A stretch of DNA of 64,000 nt from Leptotrichia hongkongensis (GTDB lineage Bacteria; Fusobacteriota; Fusobacteriia; Fusobacteriales; Leptotrichiaceae). This document shows, one piece after another, positions 1-9,285 of this stretch. Position 1 is the first letter of the stretch. Each line of letters starts with the position of its first letter. The notes under the pieces were generated by a model, which was given only the letters and a program-made list of their open reading frames with translations, ran no database searches and was not told where the DNA came from. Where the stretch lies: the NCBI RefSeq assembly GCF_041538065.1, contig NZ_JBGORW010000009.1, positions 1-64,000 on the forward strand, written 5' to 3'. The position numbers and the translations under genes are program-made.

Positions 1-2
1 AT

Positions 3-64
3 GAAAGGTTTCTCCTTAATGTGGTTTGGTAGATTTACATTATATCAGAAACCTTTCTTTTTTT
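3..64 (+). terminator. Rho-independent terminator of a gene to the left of the window
   Basis: GAAAGGTTTC (3-12) and GAAACCTTTC (48-57) form a 10-bp perfect stem followed by a run of T on the plus strand. It would end a plus-strand transcript that enters from outside the window. Confidence 0.7.
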
Positions 65-221
65 GTATATGCTTGTCACATATGTATTATCTCACAACAT
101 TTTTTTAGATTTTTGATAATTTCTTTTTAGGGTGTATTGTATAATCAAGTGCAATATTTAAAAATACCTTGAAAATCCTTTTTTTGATTATGTTTTTATT
201 TTTTGTTTGTGAATATTTTAT

Positions 222-249
222 AAAAAAACTCTCAATTTACTGAGAGTTT
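222..249 (-). terminator. Terminator of the cyclophilin gene
   Basis: AAACTCTCA (226-234) pairs with TGAGAGTTT (241-249) around a 6-nt loop. Read on the minus strand the stem is followed by seven T, just downstream of the cyclophilin stop codon. Confidence 0.8.
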
Positions 250-259
250 TATCTGTATT

Positions 260-904
260 CTATTCATGATTTACTGGTTTTTCTAGCTTTCTTTCCCATT
301 CGCTGACTTCTTCAGAGAAATAATCTAAAAATTTATCAACTTTTCTACCTTTAATATCAATATTTAATATTTTATCATCTTGCCTTATTGTCCTTAATAC
401 ACCTAAATCTTCACGTGATTTTGTTCCACCTATAATTGTATGTTTCCCATTTAAGCTGCTCATTGCCTGCATCGTTATAAAAAATTGACTGCTATTTGTA
501 TTTGGTCCAGAATTTGCAAAAGCAAGCATACCTTCATTATCAAAATTTAGCCAGTCAGAAATTTCATCATTTAGAAAATATCCAGCTGTTCCAGTGCCGT
601 TTCCAAGAGGATCTCCCCCCTGCACTAGTCCATTAGGAATAACTCTATGAAAAGTTAGTCCGTTGTAAAAATTATTTTTTGCAAGAAACACAAAATTTGC
701 GACATTTTTAGGAGCTGCTTCAGGATATAAGTATACAGAAATATTTCCTTTTGTCGTTTCTATTACTGCTTCAAGTTGAAAATCTTTCATTATTTTCTCA
801 AACTTTTTATCTCCTATTCTTTTTTTGGCCTTATTTGATTTTGCATTTACAACATTAACCATTAAAAGCATTAAAACACTAACCAATATCACTATTTTCT
901 TCAT
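260..904 (-). CDS. Exported cyclophilin-type peptidyl-prolyl cis-trans isomerase
   Basis: A 214-residue protein that should catalyse cis-trans isomerisation of X-Pro bonds during folding of exported proteins. Residues 1-22 form a typical signal peptide (lysines, hydrophobic core, VNA cleavage site), so the enzyme is expected in the periplasm. The cyclophilin core starts near residue 45 and shows FHRVI (85-89, with the catalytic Arg87), QGGDP (95-99) and SSQFFIT (138-144). The charged stretch after the signal peptide and the C-terminal tail of about 25 residues lie outside the core. It is followed by its own terminator. PpiA/PpiB naming in this phylum is uncertain, so no symbol is given. Confidence 0.93.
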   Translation of the reverse strand: MKKIVILVSVLMLLMVNVVNAKSNKAKKRIGDKKFEKIMKDFQLEAVIETTKGNISVYLYPEAAPKNVANFVFLAKNNFYNGLTFHRVIPNGLVQGGDPLGNGTGTAGYFLNDEISDWLNFDNEGMLAFANSGPNTNSSQFFITMQAMSSLNGKHTIIGGTKSREDLGVLRTIRQDDKILNIDIKGRKVDKFLDYFSEEVSEWERKLEKPVNHE

Positions 905-941
905 TATTTTACCTCTTTTTTTAATTTTTTAAATTAGGCAC

Positions 942-1295
942 TTAGTATAGCCTTTTTATATGCTCTATCATTTCTTCAATTTCCATTTTCCCATTGAAAT
1001 CAAATTCCAAAATTCTGAAATCTATGTCCTCGATTTCCAAATTATATTTCAGAAGCTCCTTTTCTTCCATAATATTATCATAAATTACAAGAACAGAAAA
1101 CTGATTTCCAAATCCATCAACTAATTCTAATGTATTAATTACTCTATTTTTTTTCATATTAAGAGAATTTCTTATTGCTTCATTCGCTATTTTTTTACTT
1201 CTGACTTCCTTATAAAGTTCAGAAATTATTGTAGGCAGCTTTATTGCAAATAATATTTTTAATTCTTCTCTTTTCCTAAATTTTACTATTGCCAT
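942..1295 (-). CDS. Hypothetical protein, 117 aa
   Basis: I do not recognise a family. The protein is soluble, rich in Lys, Glu and Ile, with a basic N-terminal part (about 1-50) that looks helical, a probable beta stretch near residues 55-75 and an acidic C-terminal half. No signal peptide, membrane segment or cysteine motif is seen. It lies between ppaC (32 bp upstream in transcription) and the cyclophilin gene, all on the minus strand, so it may share the ppaC transcript. Codon use matches its neighbours. Confidence 0.75.
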   Translation of the reverse strand: MAIVKFRKREELKILFAIKLPTIISELYKEVRSKKIANEAIRNSLNMKKNRVINTLELVDGFGNQFSVLVIYDNIMEEKELLKYNLEIEDIDFRILEFDFNGKMEIEEMIEHIKRLY

Positions 1296-1327
1296 TTTTA
1301 AAATCCTTATTTTTTATTTTTATAAAT

Positions 1328-2248
1328 TTACCCTTGAATTGCTTTTGTTAATGGCGGAATAATTTGTTTCTTTCTTGAAACTACACCTTTCAAAGTTACT
1401 AAGTTGCTATCAACTTTTTCTCCAAACGCTTTTTCGATAATATCATTTCCATCTCCTGAAACTAGAGCCACAGAATCATTTGATAAAATATTTGTAATTG
1501 CAAACATAAAAAATTTTAAACCTTCTTTTGTAATAATATTATCAATTTCAGAAAGTAATTTTTCTTTTCTTTCCAAAACTTCTGCTTCATTTACAGTATT
1601 AACTTGTGCAACACCAATTTTTGAACCATCAATTTCAAAGATTTTCATATCCATGTTTAACAGTTCTGCTTCAGATTTATCTCCAAGTGCAGTTCCAGCC
1701 TTTAACATTTCAAGACCATACTCATCCGCATTTACTCCAGCGATTTCAGCCAGTTCCTTACCAGCCTTTATATCACATTCTGTACAAGTCGGAGATTTGA
1801 ACAATAATGTATCTGAAATAATCGCACTTAGCATAAGTCCTGCAGTTTCCTTGCTTGGTACAAGATTATTTTCCTTAAATAATTTTAAGATAATTGTCGC
1901 AGTACATCCAACAGGCTCTAATCTTGCATATAAAGGCTCATCCACATTAAAGTTTGAAATTCTGTGATGATCAATTAGTTCCAGAACTTTTGCTTCTTCA
2001 AATCCTTCAGCAGTTTGAGTTCTCTCATTATGATCTACCAGTATTATTTCTTTCTCAGCCACATTTTCCACTAATTCAGGCTTTTCAACTTTAAAATAGT
2101 TCAAAGCATACTTGGTTTCTTCATTAATTTCTCCAAGTCTTGCAGCCTTAACATCTTTTCCCAATTTATTTTTCAATTCCGCATAAGCAATCGCTGAACA
2201 AATTGTATCTGTATCTGGATTTTTGTGTCCAAAAACTAATATTGACAT
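1328..2248 (-). CDS. ppaC: Manganese-dependent inorganic pyrophosphatase (DHH family)
   Basis: A cytoplasmic family II pyrophosphatase that hydrolyses PPi to phosphate and pulls biosynthetic reactions forward. The 306-residue length is normal for the family. The metal-binding motifs are visible: GHKNPDTD (7-14; His8, Asp12, Asp14), VDHNE (71-75), the DHH motif LIDHH (91-95), and the C-terminal substrate-binding SRKKQ (about 291-295). No CBS insert is present, so it should not be adenine-nucleotide regulated. A good Shine-Dalgarno (GGAGG) precedes the ATG. Confidence 0.96.
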   Translation of the reverse strand: MSILVFGHKNPDTDTICSAIAYAELKNKLGKDVKAARLGEINEETKYALNYFKVEKPELVENVAEKEIILVDHNERTQTAEGFEEAKVLELIDHHRISNFNVDEPLYARLEPVGCTATIILKLFKENNLVPSKETAGLMLSAIISDTLLFKSPTCTECDIKAGKELAEIAGVNADEYGLEMLKAGTALGDKSEAELLNMDMKIFEIDGSKIGVAQVNTVNEAEVLERKEKLLSEIDNIITKEGLKFFMFAITNILSNDSVALVSGDGNDIIEKAFGEKVDSNLVTLKGVVSRKKQIIPPLTKAIQG

Positions 2249-2340
2249 ATTTTTTCCTCCTAAATTTTAATCATTTCATATTATTATAACCTATTAATCT
2301 TATTTTTGAAATAGAAAAATTCGTTTTTTTTAAAAATTCC

Positions 2341-5300
2341 CTAAACTTCCAATAATTTCACATCAATTTCATAATCTGCTGAAACTTTTTTGCTTAAAAT
2401 ATCCCTATACTCATTAATCTGTTCCTGATATTTCTCATTCGTTTCAGGCTCAAATCCAGTTTTGTAATCATAAATATAGATTTTCTTATTTTCCTCATCA
2501 ATGTTAATTCTATCAATGATACGCTTTCTTCCTTCAGAGTCGTAAATTTCAAATTCTGTATAAACTTTGTATTTCTCATTATAAATATCGCTGTTTTTTT
2601 CAATAAATTTTTCCATTCGGACAATTAATTCTTCTACAATCTTTTTCCCAAGCATATTTCCATATCGGCTTAAAAGTGCAGATTTTGCAATTAATTTATC
2701 ATTTTTCAGATTATTTAAAATATGTTCAAAGTAATAGTGCATTGCAAGCCCTTTTTTACGTTTAAATTCCTTTTCCAAAGTTATACTTGATTTTTTTATT
2801 TTAAATTTATCATCAGAAAAATAAGTTTTTAATATTTTATTATTTATTTTATTTTCTTCCAATTTAGCATTTTCTTTTAAATTTTCAGAATTTGACACAA
2901 TTTTTCTTTCTGTTTCAGTAATTTCTCCAATTCCAAATTCTGTGTTTTCATCGTAAACATCAATTAATTTCTTAATTAAATCATCTGAATAGCCATTTTT
3001 TGTTATATAAGCCTCAAAGTACAATAGCAGATTTTTTTTAGCACGTGTCAAAGCGACATAATCGGCATTTATTTCTTCCATCTTTTCTTTTTGGACATTT
3101 TTTTCAGCGATTATTCCGTATTCTTTTATATTTTTCACATTTTTAGCATATTTTGAAAATGTTATTAAAAAATTAGTTACATTTGTAAAATTTTCATCGT
3201 AATCAAAATATGTTTCAAAAGTTTTAAAATTATTTCCGCCAGTTTTTCCTTTTCGATAATAGATTATCGTGTCAAATTCCAATCCTTTGGATTTGTGAAT
3301 CGTCATCAAATTTATGGCGTTTTCATCCGAACTGCTTATTTGCTTCAAATTATCCTTTTCATCTTCAATATGTACAACAAATTCGTAAAGGTTGTCAAAT
3401 TCCTTTAGAATATTGAAAAATTGAAAAATATTTTTTATATCGCTGTTTGTTGAATAAAAACTTGTTACGCCAAAATCTTGAATAATTTTTTTTGAAAAGT
3501 TTTCTTTTGCATATTTATCATTCAAATTAATTGAAAGTTTGTAAAGTTCCTTTATTTTTTCCAAAATTTCAGAAAACAAAAGTCCATTTCTTTCCATAAA
3601 ATTAATATTTTTATATTCCAGCAAATTTTGTTTTTTTTCAAAATTTTCCAAGTTTTCTACAAAATATTCAAAACTGTTTTTACTTTTCAAATTTTTACTA
3701 GATAACTTAATATTTTTTGTAATATATTTTTCAATTAATTCCTTATTTTCTACCAAATATTTTACGTGATCATTTAGGCAGCCAATCAAATCACTTCGCA
3801 TAAATTCCAATAAATAAATAAAATTATGATAAACAAAAAATTTTATCAGCTTATACAGCGGTTTAACAGCTCTGTAATCCAGAATCGAAGAGTTGCTTTC
3901 AAGCGTAAACGGAATTTTTTCTTCATTTAATCTTGTTGTAATTTCTGAAAGTTCCCTATTTCCACGGCATATTATACAGCTTTTCCCAAAATTCTGAATT
4001 TTTCCTTCCTTCAAGTTTCGTATCATTTCCTCATACGCTTTTTCAGGCTTTTCCTCGTCTTCATTATATCTAGACTTTCTTTCCTGAAAATAATATCCAA
4101 AATATCCTCTCTGATAATCCTCGTCATCACGATACAACGAATTTGTATATTTCCAGTTTTCATTATAATTAGTAAAAATTTTATTCACATTTTCGATAAT
4201 CTGCTTGTAGCTTCGATAGGATTTTTTCAGATTCTGAACATTTCCGCCAATTAAATTTTCTAAATTTTCAAAAAGTTCCTTTTCTCCGCCACGCCAATTA
4301 TAAATACTCTGTTTTTCATCGCCAACACAAATAATATTTTTGGCACTTGAAAGTAGTAATTCTAAAATTTTCCACTGCAAAATACTCGTATCCTGAAACT
4401 CATCAATCATAATCGTATCAATCTGCCCACCGATAAGTTCCAGAAAATCCTCCGTAACTGTGCTGCTATTGTTATTATCAGTCTTCACAAATCCTAATTC
4501 CTTGTCAAAAATAAACTTATATGTATACGTGGAGATATCAGTGTGAGTAAATCTTTTTGTACTTAATTTCGTATGTTCTGCAATATCGAATATAATTTTT
4601 GCCAATTCCTTTATTTTTTTGTCAGTTGGCAATACTTCCTCATTAAAAATATAATTTGAAACTTTTTCTCGCAAAATATCCTGCTCTTCCTTCATTTCAT
4701 CCAGTAGCTCCTTAACATCTTTCCCACGAGTTTTTCCACCATCCCAAATATTTCCTGTACCAAAAATATCATCAGATTTCTCTAATATTAACTCAATTTT
4801 TTTATGTTGAACACTAGATGTATCAAAACTATCTTGATTCAATTCCTCAAACTTTTTGAAAACATCAGTAAATTTCACACTTAATATTTCAGTAGCAGTT
4901 TTTCCTTTTATCTCAGCAATTTTTTTCACATTTTCAAAAATATTTTCAAAATTCTCTACAAAACTTCTACTTGATTTATTATTTTTTAAAATTAAATTTG
5001 CTTCCTTGTAGTTATCACCAGCCAGTAAAAATTTCTCCTGCATATCCAATAACGATTTCACAATTTTCACATAAGTTGAAATATTTTTTCTGTCTTTTTC
5101 CTCATTCAATATAAACTTAAATTTTTCAAAATAATAGCTATTTCCAATTATTTTTATCAAAATATCATTGTAAAACTCATCTTCTTCCTTGTCAATTATT
5201 TCATAATTGTAAATACCAAAATATGGAGCAATAGTATTTTTAAAAATTCTGTTTGTAAATCCGTCAATCGTGTAAATCCTGATTTCATCCTTATTTTTTA

Positions 5301-5622
5301 TCATTTCAAAATATACATTTTGTAAATTTTCCTTTAGTATTTCGCTGGCAGAAAATCCATAAAGTTCTTTTAGACTGTCTTTCAATCCTATCCAGTCATA
5401 TTTTTCAAACGCAATCTGATACAGAAAGTCGTAAATCCGCTCCTTAATTTCCGCAGTAGCCTTTTTCGTAAAAGTCATTACAACGATGTTTTTATAATTT
5501 ACGCCTCTTATTAAGTTTGCAATATATTCCAGCGATAACCTATAAGTTTTTCCAGTTCCTGCACTTGCCTTCAAAATAATCTTATTTTGTTTATTATCAT
5601 TTCCGTTATTTATTTTCATCAT
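2341..5622 (-). CDS. addA: AddA-like UvrD-family helicase/exonuclease subunit
   Basis: The helicase-nuclease subunit of a RecBCD-type enzyme that processes DNA double-strand ends for recombination and degrades linear foreign DNA. The 1093-residue protein has Walker A ASAGTGKT (19-26), motif Ia TFTKKAT, Walker B/motif II DEFQDT (about 405-410), motif III GDEKQSIY, motif VI VALTRAKK (about 855-863), and a C-terminal RecB-family nuclease core with DRI and DYKTG (about 1050-1055). It is somewhat shorter than Firmicutes AddA (about 1200). Its start overlaps the end of the upstream addB-like gene by 17 bp, which suggests translational coupling. The second Met (5619) is an equally possible start. 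Confidence 0.88.
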   Translation of the reverse strand: MMKINNGNDNKQNKIILKASAGTGKTYRLSLEYIANLIRGVNYKNIVVMTFTKKATAEIKERIYDFLYQIAFEKYDWIGLKDSLKELYGFSASEILKENLQNVYFEMIKNKDEIRIYTIDGFTNRIFKNTIAPYFGIYNYEIIDKEEDEFYNDILIKIIGNSYYFEKFKFILNEEKDRKNISTYVKIVKSLLDMQEKFLLAGDNYKEANLILKNNKSSRSFVENFENIFENVKKIAEIKGKTATEILSVKFTDVFKKFEELNQDSFDTSSVQHKKIELILEKSDDIFGTGNIWDGGKTRGKDVKELLDEMKEEQDILREKVSNYIFNEEVLPTDKKIKELAKIIFDIAEHTKLSTKRFTHTDISTYTYKFIFDKELGFVKTDNNNSSTVTEDFLELIGGQIDTIMIDEFQDTSILQWKILELLLSSAKNIICVGDEKQSIYNWRGGEKELFENLENLIGGNVQNLKKSYRSYKQIIENVNKIFTNYNENWKYTNSLYRDDEDYQRGYFGYYFQERKSRYNEDEEKPEKAYEEMIRNLKEGKIQNFGKSCIICRGNRELSEITTRLNEEKIPFTLESNSSILDYRAVKPLYKLIKFFVYHNFIYLLEFMRSDLIGCLNDHVKYLVENKELIEKYITKNIKLSSKNLKSKNSFEYFVENLENFEKKQNLLEYKNINFMERNGLLFSEILEKIKELYKLSINLNDKYAKENFSKKIIQDFGVTSFYSTNSDIKNIFQFFNILKEFDNLYEFVVHIEDEKDNLKQISSSDENAINLMTIHKSKGLEFDTIIYYRKGKTGGNNFKTFETYFDYDENFTNVTNFLITFSKYAKNVKNIKEYGIIAEKNVQKEKMEEINADYVALTRAKKNLLLYFEAYITKNGYSDDLIKKLIDVYDENTEFGIGEITETERKIVSNSENLKENAKLEENKINNKILKTYFSDDKFKIKKSSITLEKEFKRKKGLAMHYYFEHILNNLKNDKLIAKSALLSRYGNMLGKKIVEELIVRMEKFIEKNSDIYNEKYKVYTEFEIYDSEGRKRIIDRINIDEENKKIYIYDYKTGFEPETNEKYQEQINEYRDILSKKVSADYEIDVKLLEV

Positions 5623-8482
5623 TTAATTCGTCCTCCCTTCTGCATACATCCTTAAACGTTTGATAAGTGTAATTTTGTACATCTTTTACATCGCCAATAT
5701 CATAGTAGTCAGTTTCATAATATTTTTTTACAACTTCCCGAATATTCTTTTCACTCAGAAATTCCTCTTCCTTTTCTCTTGTATCCCCAATTATATCACC
5801 GTCCCAAACATCTACCACAAATCTCTCTATTTCTTGAACATTTTTTTCAGGCAGCATAACAGAATAATAATCCAGCTGTTTAAAAGCATTTACGACTTTC
5901 TCTTTCTTTTCCTCCCCTTTTTTATTTTTCAAAATACCAGATTTATAGTCATACAAAATCTCCTTGTTTTTCAATTTTATATGTAAATCAATCATTCCAT
6001 TTATAAAAATATTTTCATAAATTTCCTTTTCAGATTTCAGTTTTATTCTTTCTTCTGAATAAATTTCGATTTCTTCTTCGTTTTCCAACGTTTTCATTAA
6101 CTTTGTCAATATTTTTTCAACAGATTTTACAATTTCCTCAAACGAAACTTTTTTATAAAATTCGAGATATTCTTTCGGAATTTTGTATTCAAACGAATTT
6201 AGAATACTTTTCAATATTTTCCTAATTTCCTCGTTATTTATAACAAATTTTCCTTTCTCAAGCATCTCCTTGTTTTCCATCACAATTTTCTCATAAAGCC
6301 CGTGAATAATATTTCCAAACATCAGATTGTCAACTTTGTCCTCAATTTTTTCAACTTCTGTATTTCCAATCATTTTTTTCAAATAATATCCATATTCAAA
6401 GTTCTGCATCTCCTCAAACGAATAATACCCCAAACTCACTTTTTCAGCCTTAATTTTATCCAAATCCTTTTTCAGCTTCGATGGAATAAATTTTCCAATT
6501 TCTCTTGATTCCCAAGACTTTTCCACATTTTCCAAAAAGTATTTCTTAATAAAGTTCAGTTCATCATTCTCATCTATTTTATTTTTTTGTGCCTCTATTG
6601 CGTATTTTAACTTAATTTCCTCAACAACTCCAGCAGAATCTATATTTTCATCTAGATTTTTTACATAAGACAGATATACATTTTTTGATCCTAAAATATT
6701 TTGATAAAATTTGAAAATCTCAATTTGCTTTTCATCATCACTTACAGGAAGTCCCATTTTTGCACGTTGAATTTTTGTAAATAAATAATTGTTTATGTTT
6801 ATTTTGGGAAATGTATCCTGAATATTAAGAAATATCAGATTTTCCTTTTGTGTTTCTGAAATTGCTGAAAATGAATTAATTGAATATCTTGAAACATTTT
6901 CACTGTCCTGCTCATCGGTTTCCTCAAGATTTAGGCTGATTGCCTTTTTATCCAAATATTTCAAAAACAATTTCAATAAACTTGCCGAAATCCCATTTTC
7001 ATTAAAAAATCCTTTCCAGAGATTATCAAATGAAAAGTCTTCCAGCACTACCATTTCCGACAATGCCTCAAAATATTTATCTCTTACATTCTTATCCATT
7101 TCTCCGCTTCTCTCAAAAATCTTTTCGAGATAATTTCCATATTCTCCAAGCGTCTGATATTCAAAAATTTTTTCAATTTCATCAATAAAATTAATTATTC
7201 CAGCAGCTTCAACATCTTTTAGATTTCTAGAAAATTTTCCATTTTGATTTTCCAGAATTCTGAAAATTTCATTTTTTGACATATATCTATAATCTTGTTC
7301 CACAAATTCCATAAAAAAATCATACGACTTTTTTAAGCCAAAAATTCTTAGAAAATCGTCAGATTTAAATCCAGAATACAAATCTTTCATTCTAATTCTT
7401 AAATCATTCCCAAAATCTTTTTCATCTTTTTTTTCAATATTTTCAAATCTCTCATTATTTTCCAATTTTTTTTCAACAATTTTTACATTTTCCAAAATAT
7501 TACAAATTAATTCTAATATTTTGTAAATCTTTGTTTTCTTCATTGTAAGTTCCAAATTTGAAGAAATCTTTTCCTGCCTTAAAAGCTGATAATCTTTTTT
7601 TCCATCTTCTCCATTCTCCTGCAAATCATAAATTTTATAATTTACTCTATTTTTGATTTTTTCATCATTTTCACTCTCATCCAGTTTTTTTACAAGCCCT
7701 AAAACCTGTGAAAATTTATTTTCATACTCAAAAATCTCAATATTTGTCGCAAATTTTTCCAAAAACTCATTTTTCTCAGGCAATGAAAAACTATCCTTTA
7801 TTTTTAACTTTTCCTCATTAAAATCATTTTCCGAAAGCTGCAAAATATTTTCTACAGCAATCCCTCTGTTTTCAATTTCTCCAATTAACTCCTTTTCAAA
7901 TGGAGTAATTTTAACTTTATTCACAAAGCAAATTTTAGAAAACTTCTTCAAAAAATTGTCCGAAATATTTTCCACATTTCTAAGCATATATGGTAAAATA
8001 AGCCCTTTCTGCTGCACAACTTTTTTCATCTCATTATCAATCTCAACCAAAGTTCCAAAAGTTTCAACTTGCCATTTCTCCAGCTCAATTTTTTCCAGAT
8101 CAATCTTATATTCCTGCAATTCTGCAAATAAATTGTAGTAATTATAGGCAACATCAATAATATCATAATAGTTATTTACTTTCATATCCTTTTTCAGTTT
8201 CTCAGTCAAAGCATTGTAAAACAGCACAACCTGTTTTTCTTCTTTTACCACAATTTTATCAGTAACAAATACATTCTCATAAAAATCATAACTGTTCATC
8301 ATCTTAAAATTTTGAAAAATTCCCAATTTCTGCTGCATTTCCTCATTCTGTAAAAATTCCCTTTTTATCTCAAAAAACGAAGCCGAATTTTCAAATACAA
8401 AAAGCGTATTTTCATTCTTTTCAAACTCTTTAAACAATATATTCTTTAAATCAGAGCCAATCCCTTTATAACTAATTTTCAT
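5606..8482 (-). CDS. addB: AddB-like PD-(D/E)XK nuclease subunit
   Basis: Partner of the AddA-like protein in an ATP-dependent helicase-nuclease. The 958-residue protein lacks a clear Walker A motif at its N-terminus. It ends in a RecB-type nuclease domain with GMIDLHI (about 828) and the catalytic DYKSG (about 843-848), followed by a Gln/Tyr motif (QLDYY). The four-cysteine iron-sulfur signature of Bacillus AddB is not evident; only one Cys lies near the C-terminus. It is first in the operon, with a promoter at 8518-8547. The family assignment rests on position, the nuclease motif and low overall conservation; it could equally be called a generic PD-(D/E)XK family protein. Confidence 0.75.
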   Translation of the reverse strand: MKISYKGIGSDLKNILFKEFEKNENTLFVFENSASFFEIKREFLQNEEMQQKLGIFQNFKMMNSYDFYENVFVTDKIVVKEEKQVVLFYNALTEKLKKDMKVNNYYDIIDVAYNYYNLFAELQEYKIDLEKIELEKWQVETFGTLVEIDNEMKKVVQQKGLILPYMLRNVENISDNFLKKFSKICFVNKVKITPFEKELIGEIENRGIAVENILQLSENDFNEEKLKIKDSFSLPEKNEFLEKFATNIEIFEYENKFSQVLGLVKKLDESENDEKIKNRVNYKIYDLQENGEDGKKDYQLLRQEKISSNLELTMKKTKIYKILELICNILENVKIVEKKLENNERFENIEKKDEKDFGNDLRIRMKDLYSGFKSDDFLRIFGLKKSYDFFMEFVEQDYRYMSKNEIFRILENQNGKFSRNLKDVEAAGIINFIDEIEKIFEYQTLGEYGNYLEKIFERSGEMDKNVRDKYFEALSEMVVLEDFSFDNLWKGFFNENGISASLLKLFLKYLDKKAISLNLEETDEQDSENVSRYSINSFSAISETQKENLIFLNIQDTFPKININNYLFTKIQRAKMGLPVSDDEKQIEIFKFYQNILGSKNVYLSYVKNLDENIDSAGVVEEIKLKYAIEAQKNKIDENDELNFIKKYFLENVEKSWESREIGKFIPSKLKKDLDKIKAEKVSLGYYSFEEMQNFEYGYYLKKMIGNTEVEKIEDKVDNLMFGNIIHGLYEKIVMENKEMLEKGKFVINNEEIRKILKSILNSFEYKIPKEYLEFYKKVSFEEIVKSVEKILTKLMKTLENEEEIEIYSEERIKLKSEKEIYENIFINGMIDLHIKLKNKEILYDYKSGILKNKKGEEKKEKVVNAFKQLDYYSVMLPEKNVQEIERFVVDVWDGDIIGDTREKEEEFLSEKNIREVVKKYYETDYYDIGDVKDVQNYTYQTFKDVCRREDELNDENK

Positions 8483-8517
8483 AATATTCTTTCTCCTTAA
8501 ATTGAAGATTTATTATT

Positions 8518-8547
8518 ATTATAACATTTTTTCTAAAAAATTGTAAA
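8518..8547 (-). promoter_or_regulatory. Promoter for addB-addA
   Basis: On the minus strand TTTACA (-35, 8542-8547) is followed after 18 nt by TATAAT (-10, 8518-8523), about 35 nt upstream of the addB start. Confidence 0.55.
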
Positions 8548-8644
8548 AGCATACCAAAATCATCTAAAAAGTTAAAAAATCAATTTTTATAAACTTCTAT
8601 ATCTGTTTTTATTGTGCAACTTCTAAATTACAAAACTATTTTAG

Positions 8645-8661
8645 CACGTATTGAATACGTG
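8645..8661. promoter_or_regulatory. Perfect 17-bp palindrome at the left edge of the cas13a module
   Basis: CACGTATT-G-AATACGTG is a perfect inverted repeat. A near copy (CACGTATT-C-AATACATT) lies at 13979-13995 beyond hicA, and a related palindrome lies in front of hicB at 13229-13243. These could be operators for one DNA-binding protein (HicB is a candidate) or boundary sequences of the island. The function is inferred only. Confidence 0.45.
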
Positions 8662-8701
8662 AAAATACTTATTTAAAAAATTTTTTATTGAAAAGTTAAA
8701 C

Positions 8702-8724
8702 AAAAAAGAGCTTTACAGCTCTTT
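8702..8724 (-). terminator. Terminator of CRISPR array 1 / cas13a transcript
   Basis: AAAGAGCT (8705-8712) pairs with AGCTCTTT (8717-8724). On the minus strand the stem runs directly into six T. It lies 64 bp beyond the last, degenerate repeat of array 1, in the direction of crRNA transcription. Confidence 0.85.
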
Positions 8725-8787
8725 ATTAAAATCAATATTTTTATTTTGTTAACAAACTTAGACAACATTAAATTTAGAAACCTATAT

Positions 8788-9091
8788 ATTTCAGCACTTT
8801 TCATTTTTGGGGTACTCTAAATTTTAACATTGAGTGGGGTGGAAATTGGAAAATGGTTTTAGTCCCCTTCATTTTTGGGGTACTCTAAATCTAAACATAA
8901 TATGATTGAGATTGATACTAAGTTTTAGTCCCCTTCATTTTTGGGGTACTCTAAATCAGTATACAGATGAATTATCTAAATATGTAAAGTTTTAGTCCCC
9001 TTCATTTTTGGGGTACTCTAAATCAATTGAACAAATTCAACGAGTTAACTAAAAAGTTTTAGTCCCCTTCATTTTTGGGGTACTCTAAATC
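8788..9091 (-). CRISPR. CRISPR array 1 (type VI-A), 5 repeats, 4 spacers
   Basis: Four identical 36-bp repeats lie at 8856-8891, 8922-8957, 8989-9024 and 9056-9091, with a degenerate terminal repeat at 8788-8823. Spacers are 32, 30, 31 and 31 nt. Read on the minus strand, the repeat begins GATTTAGAGTACCCC and ends GGGGACTAAAAC, the Cas13a repeat pattern with a CCCC/GGGG stem and the 3' AAAAC next to the spacer. crRNAs are therefore transcribed in the same direction as cas13a. The terminal repeat keeps the first 22 nt on the crRNA strand except for its first base (A for G), but has lost the GGGG side of the hairpin, as is usual at the trailer end. Confidence 0.97.
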
Positions 9092-9112
9092 CCATCGAAT
9101 TATGGGATAATA
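9092..9112 (-). promoter_or_regulatory. Leader of CRISPR array 1
   Basis: The minus-strand sequence immediately upstream of the first repeat contains TATTATCCCATAATT and GATGG. The same block is in front of array 2 (13632-13653) and nothing else nearby is shared. CCCAT and ATGGG can pair, and CATAAT could serve as a -10 so that the transcript starts at the first repeat. Confidence 0.55.
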
Positions 9113-9138
9113 TTTTATATTTTATTTACTTGTTTATT

Positions 9139-9192
9139 TAGAGTGTGCCGGAAAAAATTAAATGTATTTTAATAGTTCCCTGACACACTCTA
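9139..9192. repeat. Long imperfect hairpin between cas13a and array 1
   Basis: TAGAGTGTG (9139-9147) pairs with CACACTCTA (9184-9192). Inside, GGAA/TTCC and ATTAAA/TTTAAT can extend the stem. There is no T-run after the hairpin on the minus strand, so it is not a normal terminator. It lies in the 3' trailer of the cas13a message, next to the anti-repeat. Confidence 0.6.
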
Positions 9193-9194
9193 GC

Positions 9195-9210
9195 GATTTA
9201 GATTACCCCA
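9195..9210 (-). ncRNA. Anti-repeat (inverted partial CRISPR repeat)
   Basis: The plus strand reads GATTTAGATTACCCCA, matching the first 16 nt of the array 1 repeat at 15 positions but in opposite orientation. A minus-strand transcript running from cas13a into array 1 would contain TGGGGTAATCTAAATC, able to pair with the 5' half of each repeat. It could be a vestigial inverted repeat or a tracrRNA-like element. Cas13a enzymes are not known to need a tracrRNA, so the functional reading is speculative. Confidence 0.5.
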
Positions 9211-9285
9211 TTAATTTATTTTATCATATTTTTACTGTTATTCCAAAATTTTTTTCTTTTTTTGAACTAAACTACTTTATATTTT

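Noticed and set aside
1404..1967. A 187-codon plus-strand frame over ppaC
   Set aside because: ppaC has complete catalytic motifs on the other strand; the plus frame has no start signals or family resemblance.
9136..9149. ATTTAGAGTGTGCC as a second inverted repeat 60 bp from the anti-repeat, suggesting an inverted mini-array
   Set aside because: The match covers only the first ten bases and is better explained as an arm of the local hairpin (9139-9192).
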